Position numbers and translations under genes: made by a program. This document shows positions 23,684 to 30,737 of a stretch of DNA of 64,000 bases, piece after piece; within the stretch, counting starts at the first letter, position 1, and every line of letters starts with the position of its first letter. The DNA lies in assembly GCA_030601885.1 (NCBI GenBank), contig JAUWAU010000003.1, positions 186,001 through 250,000 on the forward strand, given 5' to 3'. The notes below the pieces were generated by a model. The model did no database searches. It was not told where the DNA came from and saw only the letters and a program-made list of their open reading frames with translations. Origin of the DNA: Armatimonadota bacterium. GTDB taxonomy: Bacteria; Armatimonadota; Zipacnadia; JAUWAU01.

Positions 23684-24988
23684 CTACTTGTTCTGCTCCT
23701 CCTCGGCCTCAGGCTCGATGTCCAGGCGATACTCGCGTGGATCGTACTTCACCGATCCGCCAAGGGCGCGAGTGACGAGTCTCGGGGGCACATACAGCTT
23801 CCCGCCCACCATGCGCGCCGGCCGCGCGATAGCCCCCACCTGGCCATTGATGCGAGCCGACGTTTCGCCCACGGTCAGCTCGAGACTGCGCGTGCCGCGC
23901 GTCGCCGTGAGCATGCGCGTGTCGGCGTCCCATTTCATGTCTGCCTGCAGCGCCGTGAGCACCGGCCTGGCGGGAACGAGCAACGCGCCGTCTTCGAGGC
24001 GCTGTGGGTAAGCGCGCAGCCGCTCCCCGCCGACGTACAGCCGCACGTGCTTGGCGTCCTCGATGACCCGACTCAGCCAGGAATACCTCGGCGCCTGGAC
24101 GGAGATCTTCGCCTGGCGCATAAGCATGCACACGTACGCCTCCTCGGAGCGCATCCAATCCGGGAGCAGCTTCTTCCGGATCTGCGCCGTGACGGCGTCG
24201 TATGGCTGAAGGCCACCATCGACTCTCTCGGTGACGCGTAGAAGGTAAAAGCGCCCATCGGCCTCGACGGGTGCGCTGACCTCGTTCAACTCCACCTGGA
24301 GCATGCGATCCCACAACACCTCGTTCGCTGCATCCTCGGCGGTGATCCAGCCCCTATCGCCGCCCTCGTCCTTGGTCGCCTCATCGATCGAAACTTCCCG
24401 CGCCACTGACCCGAAGTCCTCGGCGCCCTTTACTCGCTCGGCGGCCGCATACGCCGCATCAACGCTGCCCAGCACGATCTCATGCACGTGGGCCTTCGGC
24501 GCCACCGTGAATTCATCTTTGTGGGCCTCATAGTAGCTGCGCAGCTCCGATTCGGGCACGGAGGCCTCCTTCTCCCGGAGCTTCCGCAGCACCACATCGA
24601 GATGCTTGCGGCGGCGATAGGTCGCGTAGTCCAGGCCCCCCTCGTTCAGCGCCGCACGGAAGTCGGCCTCGGCGCCGTAGTCGCTCTTGTCCACGATGAT
24701 AGCTCGTTCCAGCTCCTCAGTGGTCACCTTCACACCCTGCCGCTTCGCCTCTTGCCAGACGAGGCGAACTCCTACCATCCACAGCAGCAGCTCGCTGCTG
24801 TGCATCTGGGCGACGTAATTCTCAAAATCGCTCGGAGTGATGGGCTTGCCGTCAATTGTGACCAGGGGCGATGGGGGTGGAGGGGCAGCCTCCGGCTCCT
24901 GCTGCGCCCACACAGTGGCTGCGAGGAGCCAAAGACACGAAAGACACAGTGCCACGGCGATGCTTGAGCGGACCAGTGGATTTCTCAC
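23684..24988 (-). CDS. Secreted parvulin-type peptidyl-prolyl isomerase fused to a copper-amine-oxidase-N-like domain
   Basis: A ~434-residue exported foldase. Start GTG 24988 (GAGGG seven bases upstream) gives the signal peptide NPLVRSSIAVALCLSCLWLL then AATVWAQQ. A SurA/PrsA-type N-domain (about 40-180, ITPSDFENYVAQMHSSELLL) is followed by the parvulin domain (KAHVHEIVLGSVDAAYAAA, DFGSVAREVSIDEATKDEGG and DRGWITAED). The C-terminal ~110 residues match the copper-amine-oxidase N-terminal-domain type: VRLYVGGERLRAYPQRLEDG, ALLVPARPVLTALQA, ARMVGGKLYVPPRLV. It probably assists folding of exported proteins. The gene has its own promoter at 25126-25155, just inside the end of lepB. Confidence 0.82.
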   Translation of the reverse strand: MRNPLVRSSIAVALCLSCLWLLAATVWAQQEPEAAPPPPSPLVTIDGKPITPSDFENYVAQMHSSELLLWMVGVRLVWQEAKRQGVKVTTEELERAIIVDKSDYGAEADFRAALNEGGLDYATYRRRKHLDVVLRKLREKEASVPESELRSYYEAHKDEFTVAPKAHVHEIVLGSVDAAYAAAERVKGAEDFGSVAREVSIDEATKDEGGDRGWITAEDAANEVLWDRMLQVELNEVSAPVEADGRFYLLRVTERVDGGLQPYDAVTAQIRKKLLPDWMRSEEAYVCMLMRQAKISVQAPRYSWLSRVIEDAKHVRLYVGGERLRAYPQRLEDGALLVPARPVLTALQADMKWDADTRMLTATRGTRSLELTVGETSARINGQVGAIARPARMVGGKLYVPPRLVTRALGGSVKYDPREYRLDIEPEAEEEQNK

Positions 24989-25125
24989 GCGGATACCCTC
25001 GCCTGCGTGCGGAGGCTCGTCGCCTCCGCTTGGCTGCGGAAACGCACGGCCTCCGACGCCGATTTCGCGGCTATACTGACGTTTTGCATCCCACGGGCGG
25101 CGCCAGCGCGCCCCCGTGCTCACGG

Positions 25126-25155
25126 ATTATAGATACGCCCACATTTGCTTGTCAA
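25126..25155 (-). promoter_or_regulatory. Sigma70-type promoter of the parvulin gene
   Basis: Minus strand TTGACA (25155-25150), an 18-base spacer, and a perfect TATAAT (25131-25126). The -35 box contains the lepB stop codon (25152-25154). Transcription from about 25119 leaves a 130-base leader that includes CGGAGGC TCGTC GCCTCCG (about 25010-25028), a stable hairpin. Confidence 0.75.
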
Positions 25156-25976
25156 GCAACGGCGAAGCCGCGCGTCGTGCCCCAGGCGAGCCGCGCACCA
25201 TCGCGCTGCGGACGCCAGTGCCCCCAGAGAGATGGCGCCTCGGCGGCCGTATCGATTGCCGTATCCCCGGATGGGGCTGGAGCCGTGCCTCGCCCGCGCG
25301 GATGGCGGAGGACACCTGGCGAAAAACCGTTGCCCGACTTCCCGGGTGCGGCCGGGGGCTTGAGAGCGTATCTGGAGCGCCTGCAGCCGGTAACCCGCGG
25401 AAAGAACAGCGGACCACAGATGCAGCGGCCGATAACTCGTTGGGCGGCCACAGGGCCCCACCGGGCGCTGTCATCCGAGGTCAACCGGTTGTCTCCGAGC
25501 ACGAACGCCTCGTCGGGTCCGACCTCGTATTCGGAGAAGCCATACCACCAGCTCACGACGGCATATTCCCGTTCGTCCACCGGCTCGTCATTCACGTACA
25601 GTTGCCCGAATACCGCCCGGACGGAATCGCCTCCGATCGCCACAACACGCTTCACCACTAACTCGTTCGACCCCGGCTTGCGCAGCAGAACCACGTCCCC
25701 GCGCTCCAACACGCCGAGACGCGACGTTACCTTCTCAACGAGGATCCGGTCACCCTGGTGCAGCGATGGCGCCATCGAGTCGCCCTCGATCACCACAATG
25801 GCGAAGACGTAGATGTGCAGGAGCAGCCCCACGGACACTCCCGCCACGACGAGGGCGACGCGGTCCCATGTGCGCGTGCGGTAGATGAGGGCCCGGAGTG
25901 CCGGCACGGGCGCCGCCGGAGGATGCTGTGGCGCGAGGTCGCCAGTTGCTGCACCAGGGCTCGACGGTCGCTCCAC
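25152..25976 (-). CDS. lepB: Signal peptidase I
   Basis: Cleaves Sec/Tat signal peptides at the outer face of the membrane. One N-terminal membrane helix (ALVVAGVSVGLLLHIYVFAI), then the catalytic Ser in VIEGDSMAPSLHQGDRILVE, the general-base Lys in ELVVKRVVAIGGD, and the conserved box AFVLGDNRLTSDDSARWGPV followed by VIGRCI. At 274 residues it carries an unusual C-terminal tail of roughly 60 residues after RCICGPLFFPRV, rich in Pro, Arg and Ala, which has no counterpart in the family that I recognise. GTG 25976 follows AAGGAG by five bases. The many exported proteins in this window are likely substrates. Confidence 0.93.
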   Translation of the reverse strand: MERPSSPGAATGDLAPQHPPAAPVPALRALIYRTRTWDRVALVVAGVSVGLLLHIYVFAIVVIEGDSMAPSLHQGDRILVEKVTSRLGVLERGDVVLLRKPGSNELVVKRVVAIGGDSVRAVFGQLYVNDEPVDEREYAVVSWWYGFSEYEVGPDEAFVLGDNRLTSDDSARWGPVAAQRVIGRCICGPLFFPRVTGCRRSRYALKPPAAPGKSGNGFSPGVLRHPRGRGTAPAPSGDTAIDTAAEAPSLWGHWRPQRDGARLAWGTTRGFAVA

Positions 25977-26139
25977 CAACGCTCCTTCCTCCTGCCATCG
26001 GGCCTCCCCGAGAACCCTGACCTACGCTGCGGGCGTCAGGCCGACCGGGCGAATGCCGATGCCGCCCGCGCCGAGCCGTACGGAGCCGTGCGATGGCGTA
26101 AGCTGCGCCGGCCTCGGTCTCCCCCGTCAGTCCGCCGTT

Positions 26140-26979
26140 TTAGTCGCCTCTGGCGGCCAACTCCCGCAGGTACTTCACGTCGGCGGCAACGAGCTTGTTG
26201 GTCGCCTCCAGATCGTGCTCCACCATGTAGAAGTACGTCCTGTACTCCGCGTGGATGCTTATCGGGTCGGTGTATCCGGCGGCCTGGAGTTCGGACAGCA
26301 CCGCCGGCACATCGAGCATCCCATCGCGAAGCGGCACCCACACGGGCCTGTAGCGCAACCGCCCACTTGCCGGATCGACGTAGTACTCCTGCCGCGGGCT
26401 CTTGAAGTTCACGCTGTGCAGATGCGGCCCGAGAAGCCCGAGTGCAAGCTTGATCGACTCGCCCGAGATCGTAAGATGCCCCGGGTCATATTGGACCCCG
26501 AGCCACTCCGGGTTGCGGTCCTGGAGCATCAGCAGGCACGAGCATATATTGACGTCGAGCGTTGGCCCACTGTGGTTCTGAATGGCGCCCTTGACGCCGT
26601 GCTTTTGCAGCAGCGGCTCCAGCGCTTCCAGGTTTCGGCGGGCCGCATCGAGCAGTTCCCGCGGGTCGTCGTCACCGCGCACCGCGTAGCCGCCGATCCG
26701 GATCTTCGTGACGCCGACGTCCCGAGTAGCTTCCAGCAGTCGCTCCGTTTCGGCATTGGCGTCCTTCAGCGAGGTCACCAGTCGTTCAAGCTTCAGGCCA
26801 TGCTCCTCAAAGACCCTCTTCGCCTCCGGCAGCTTCTCCGGGCCGTTGGCGTGGGTGATGGGCGCGTTGGGACGACATGGCAGGTCCACGCCGTCGAACC
26901 CGAGATCCATGAGGTTCTGCGCCAGCTCCGGCAGCGGCAGCTCCTGGCACCATTTGCAAAAGGCAATCAGTTGGTACAC
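26140..26979 (-). CDS. Sugar phosphate isomerase/epimerase-like TIM-barrel protein
   Basis: A 279-residue xylose-isomerase-like (AP endonuclease 2 fold) protein, cytosolic. Strand and metal-site segments are visible: LMDLGFDGVDLPCRPNA, VTKIRIGGYAVRGDDDPREL, GAIQNHSGPTLDVN (in place of the usual ENH), WLGVQYDPGHLTISGES, HLHSVNFKSPR and PISIHAEYR. The exact substrate cannot be read. GTG 26979 lies eight to nine bases after GGAGG. Upstream, 26980-27204 contains no gene that I recognise. A Tat-exported relative is at 34914-35789. Confidence 0.82.
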   Translation of the reverse strand: MYQLIAFCKWCQELPLPELAQNLMDLGFDGVDLPCRPNAPITHANGPEKLPEAKRVFEEHGLKLERLVTSLKDANAETERLLEATRDVGVTKIRIGGYAVRGDDDPRELLDAARRNLEALEPLLQKHGVKGAIQNHSGPTLDVNICSCLLMLQDRNPEWLGVQYDPGHLTISGESIKLALGLLGPHLHSVNFKSPRQEYYVDPASGRLRYRPVWVPLRDGMLDVPAVLSELQAAGYTDPISIHAEYRTYFYMVEHDLEATNKLVAADVKYLRELAARGD

Positions 26980-27204
26980 GTTAGCTTACCTCCTACTCAC
27001 AACATTGCGTTTCCCTGGGTATTCAGCACAACCCTCCAGGTCAGCGAAACGAACGAGCGTGAGATGGGCACGATGGGATCCGGGATGCTGCTCCGGAGCT
27101 GAGGGGCGATGCCCCGGGGCCCTCGCAGATGGCCGAGTCGAGACGTCGCTCGGCCCCACTGCATTTGGAGAACATCCGCGCGGGCCGGGGATATCCGGCG
27201 GGCG

Positions 27205-30200
27205 CTACCGGCTCAAGGCCACCGGGCAGACGCGGCGCACCTGCTGGCCGTCGGGCGCCCGGGCCTTCAACACGCAGAGGTAAAGGCCGTTCGGCAGCGG
27301 AGTGTCCGTCATCGAGCGCCCGTCCCAGGCGACCGTATGGGCGCCAGCCTCGATCGCCAAACCGTCCCGAACGACACCGACGGGCCGTCCGGCGATGTTG
27401 ACGATGCGAATGTCAACAGCCGCGTCCGCCGAGAGGCCGAAGGCGATCTCGGCGCCGCGACCGCCTCTGAGGGAGACGACCGACAGGTGGCTAATCAGAA
27501 ACCTCGCCTGCCCGGCAGGCTTGACTGTCACCGTGAAGTTGCGGCCGTTGCCGTCGCCCGGCGCGGCGAATTCGTACTGCGCTCGGGACCGCATGAAGGT
27601 GCGCTTGCCGGTATCGCAGTCCGTCAGGATCGCCACTCGGTCCTTTGGCAGTCGGCTCAACTCCGGCCAGCGCAGTGTCACATGTTCGCCTTTGACGCCG
27701 CCAGTGACGGCGAAGTGCCACTCGGTCTCTTCTTGTGTGGCGCCCTTGGTCTCCATTGCCAACCCGGAGGTCGTCAGCGGGGGCCTGGCAGCGAAGGCTG
27801 GCGGGGATGGGCATCCCCGCCCTACAAACGGCGCGTCTGGCGTCAGCACCGTCCGCACCCTCCCCTCCTCCGGCGGCGACGGCGGCTTGGGCTTGTCCAG
27901 CGCAAAGCCGTCGAAGCCGTTCGACGCCCCGTCGGCTGCCGCGATGGTGATGCTGTCGGAGGAGCTTCCGCTCGTCGCCTGAATGCCGAAAGCCCACGCG
28001 GGGCGGGACGTGCCTCTGACGGCTGCTGTTGTTGCCGTCGGCGGCGCCGGGGGCGAGAGCGGAACGATCAAGGAGCAGTCGAGGCCCGCCAGGACCCAAT
28101 AGCCGCACCAGAGCGAGAGTTTGTCCGCCGGGCTCTGATCGATAGTGAGTGTGCTGTAGCTGCCGGTGCCGTCATGTGATCCGTAGAACGTGGCCAGCAC
28201 CCAGTTGTCCGCCTGGGCGTCCGCCAGGCTCTTCACTTCCGAGCCGTCGTCCACCTGGAGGTCGTCCATGATCGATTCGTGGGGCACCGCCACCATGTTC
28301 CAGCCGGCCTGAAGGGGGATTGCCTGATCGGTGATCGCCTGCGTTCCGCGCATGCCGATGGTGCTCGCGGCAGCCAGAATCCAGTAGCCCTCCTGCATGC
28401 TCAGCGTAGTGCTTTGGCACCCCGGCGGGCTCGTGGGTATCGTCTGGTAGCCTCCGCCTTGCCAGCCCCACATATAGTAATTGCCACAGCCCAGATCGTC
28501 GCAGAGCACGTCGTGCACAGTAAGCGAACTGGGGGTGACCGGAAGGGAGATCATGTAGTAGCCTGTGGCGGCCAGCTCGTGCGTGGCCTGCGGCGGGAGG
28601 CGGTTGGTGGCGTACTTGAGAGTGCCGTTCGTCGCGTCGTGATAGGTTATGTGCGCGAAGCCGTCAGCATCGACTGCCACGGAGGTGTGGGAGCCGACGC
28701 GTCCGTCGCTGTCCACGGTCTCAATTGCCCACGCGGTGCCATTCCAGGCGGCGTACTTCAAGTCGCGGTTGGTCCAATCGTAGTAGCTTATGTGAGGATA
28801 GCCGCTGCTGTCGAGCGCCAGCGAGTTCCACGAGCCCACGGCGTCGGCGCTGTCCACGGTTTCGGTAACCCAGGTGGCACCGGTCCACGCGGCGTACTTG
28901 AGGTCACCGTTGCTGTAGTCATAATAGCTGATGCGGGGATAACCCGTGGCGGCCAAGGCCAGAGAGGTGCCCCGGCCGACGAGCCCCGCGCTGTCCACAG
29001 TCTGCAAGTCCCAGGTTGTGCCGTTCCAGGTGGCGTACTGCAGATCGCCAGAGCCGTAGTAGCTTATGCAGGGATATCCGCTGGGGTCTACGGCGAGGGA
29101 GGTGTACGGGCCGGCGTGGAGGTTTAGATGTACCCTGTGCACATCCCAAGCGGCCCCGTTCCACGCGGCATATCTGAGCGCGTGGCTGCTTTCGTCGTAG
29201 TAGCTAACATGGGGGGACCCACTCGCATCCAACGCCAGAGAGGTGTACGTTCCCACGTCGTGCAGATCGTCCACCCTGTCAATGACCCAGGCGCTGCCGA
29301 CCCACGCCGCGTATTTCAGCTTCCCGGACCGGAGGTCGTAGTAGCTTATGCGGGGCCGATCCAGGGAGTCGAGCGCGAGCGAGCCCTGCGTGCCCACGTC
29401 TCCCGTGCTGTTGAGCGTCTCGATGACCCAGTTGCTACCGGTCCAGGTGGCGTATTTGAGCTGCACCTCCATAGCTGACAGGCTACGGTGGTAGCTGATG
29501 TGGGGATGGCCCTCCGCATCCAGCGCCAGGGAGGTGTACCATCCCACGTCTCCGACATTGTCCACCGTCTCGATGGACCACGTGCTGCCGTTCCACGCCG
29601 CGTACGTGAGATCGCCACTGTCGTAGTCGTAGTAGCTTATGCGTGGAGAACCACCGGCGTCGAGTGCCAAGCAGGTATACATTCCCACACGTCTCCCGCC
29701 AGTGTCCACCTGCTGAATCAGCCAGCCGCTCCCGTTCCACGCGGCGTATTTGAGATGGCCGTTGTCCCAGTCATAATAGCTTATGCGTGGGGCGCCGCTG
29801 GCGTCCAGCGCCAAGGACGTGTACATTCCCACATCTCCGCCAGTGTCCACCTGCTGAATCAACCAGGTGCTCCCGGTCCACGCGGCGTACTTCAGATCGC
29901 CGTTGTCGCAATCATAGTAGCTTATGTGTGGGGAGCCAGCCGTGTCCAGCGCGAGGGAGTTGCAGTCTCCCACATCCGCGACCGCGTCCACCGTCTGAAT
30001 CAGCCAGCTACTGCCCGTCCAGGCCGCGTATTTCAGGGTTCCATTCGGGAAGTAGTCGTAGTAGCTTATGCACGGCCGGCCCAGGGAATCCAGCGCGAGC
30101 GAGCAGGGGTCGCCCACGTCTCCCGCGCTCTCTACTGTCTGGATGACCCAGGTGCTGCCGTTCCAGGCGGCATATTTGAGGTCGCGGTTGGTCCAGTCGG

Positions 30201-30666
30201 CGTACGCCATGTGGGGATAGCCGCTGGCGTCCAAGGCCAGAGAGTTGCATGTGTAGGCCCAGGTGGGGCTGTGCAATGTCTGCACGTCCCAACTGGTGCC
30301 GTTCGAGCGGGCGTACTTCAAGTCGCGCTTCGTGCTCGTGGCGTCGTAGTAGCTGACGTGCGGGCGGCCGCTGCTGTCGAGAGCGAGGGACGCGTACTGT
30401 CCGACATCGCCAGCGGCTTCCACGAGCTGGATGTCCCAATAGCTCCCCATCCAGCCAGCGTAGCGCAGATCGCCGCTGGACCAGTCGTAGTACACTACGT
30501 GCGGATGGCCGCTGGCATCCAGTGCCAGCGAGGTGCGAGCTTCGTCCACGCCAAAGCCTACCCGGTCCACGACATCGATGTACCACGTGCCGGCCGCCCC
30601 GGCCGTGGCCGCCAGGCAGCAGAACATTGCCCACGGAACTGCCCTCACGAGCGCAGTTTGCGCCAT
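27205..30666 (-). CDS. Secreted 14-repeat beta-propeller-like protein with FlgD/T9SS-type C-terminal Ig domain
   Basis: A ~1153-residue exported protein starting at ATG 30666 (GGAGGAG eight bases upstream). After the signal peptide (MAQTALVRAVPWAMFCCLAA) come fourteen repeats of about 45 residues with the pattern SLALDxSGxPHISYYDxxNG, then LKYAAWNGSxWxIQTVDxxG DVG. Each has four strand-like segments, as in a propeller blade. The N-terminal half-blade (TWYIDVVD) could close the ring with the incomplete last repeat. A middle domain follows (ATGYYMISLPVTPSSL, LQAGWNMVAVPHESI), then a C-terminal FlgD-Ig-like domain (VDIRIVNIAGRPVGVV, TVAWDGRS, LPNGLYLCVLKA). Its paralogue at 30738 has seven repeats. 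Ligand and role unknown. Confidence 0.83.
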   Translation of the reverse strand: MAQTALVRAVPWAMFCCLAATAGAAGTWYIDVVDRVGFGVDEARTSLALDASGHPHVVYYDWSSGDLRYAGWMGSYWDIQLVEAAGDVGQYASLALDSSGRPHVSYYDATSTKRDLKYARSNGTSWDVQTLHSPTWAYTCNSLALDASGYPHMAYADWTNRDLKYAAWNGSTWVIQTVESAGDVGDPCSLALDSLGRPCISYYDYFPNGTLKYAAWTGSSWLIQTVDAVADVGDCNSLALDTAGSPHISYYDCDNGDLKYAAWTGSTWLIQQVDTGGDVGMYTSLALDASGAPRISYYDWDNGHLKYAAWNGSGWLIQQVDTGGRRVGMYTCLALDAGGSPRISYYDYDSGDLTYAAWNGSTWSIETVDNVGDVGWYTSLALDAEGHPHISYHRSLSAMEVQLKYATWTGSNWVIETLNSTGDVGTQGSLALDSLDRPRISYYDLRSGKLKYAAWVGSAWVIDRVDDLHDVGTYTSLALDASGSPHVSYYDESSHALRYAAWNGAAWDVHRVHLNLHAGPYTSLAVDPSGYPCISYYGSGDLQYATWNGTTWDLQTVDSAGLVGRGTSLALAATGYPRISYYDYSNGDLKYAAWTGATWVTETVDSADAVGSWNSLALDSSGYPHISYYDWTNRDLKYAAWNGTAWAIETVDSDGRVGSHTSVAVDADGFAHITYHDATNGTLKYATNRLPPQATHELAATGYYMISLPVTPSSLTVHDVLCDDLGCGNYYMWGWQGGGYQTIPTSPPGCQSTTLSMQEGYWILAAASTIGMRGTQAITDQAIPLQAGWNMVAVPHESIMDDLQVDDGSEVKSLADAQADNWVLATFYGSHDGTGSYSTLTIDQSPADKLSLWCGYWVLAGLDCSLIVPLSPPAPPTATTAAVRGTSRPAWAFGIQATSGSSSDSITIAAADGASNGFDGFALDKPKPPSPPEEGRVRTVLTPDAPFVGRGCPSPPAFAARPPLTTSGLAMETKGATQEETEWHFAVTGGVKGEHVTLRWPELSRLPKDRVAILTDCDTGKRTFMRSRAQYEFAAPGDGNGRNFTVTVKPAGQARFLISHLSVVSLRGGRGAEIAFGLSADAAVDIRIVNIAGRPVGVVRDGLAIEAGAHTVAWDGRSMTDTPLPNGLYLCVLKARAPDGQQVRRVCPVALSR
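27801..27820. repeat. GCGGGGATGGGCATCCCCGC palindrome inside a coding region
   Basis: A 20-base palindrome (9-bp arms around a 2-base centre) followed by CCTACAAACGG. It is encoded as part of a poorly conserved linker (GRGCPSPPAFAARPPL) just before the C-terminal part of the 14-repeat protein and is absent from the corresponding place in the paralogue at 30738. A related GTAGGGCGGGG lies inside the insert at 44734-44744. Confidence 0.55.
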
Positions 30667-30737
30667 GCCCCGATCTCCTCCCCCCACGCACGCTCGGCCC
30701 CGAGTGCGTCTGCCGAGAGCCGCCAGGTGCGCCGGGC

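Noticed and set aside
22147..23775. 542-codon plus-strand open frame
   Set aside because: Antisense of the processive glycosyltransferase, whose minus-strand reading has GT2 motifs and membrane helices; high GC makes long antisense frames common.
28600..30560. Regularly spaced TAGTAGCTTATG motifs considered as a CRISPR array
   Set aside because: Spacing is about 135-140 bases, repeats are imperfect and in frame, and the whole stretch encodes a 45-residue repeat protein. No cas genes are present.
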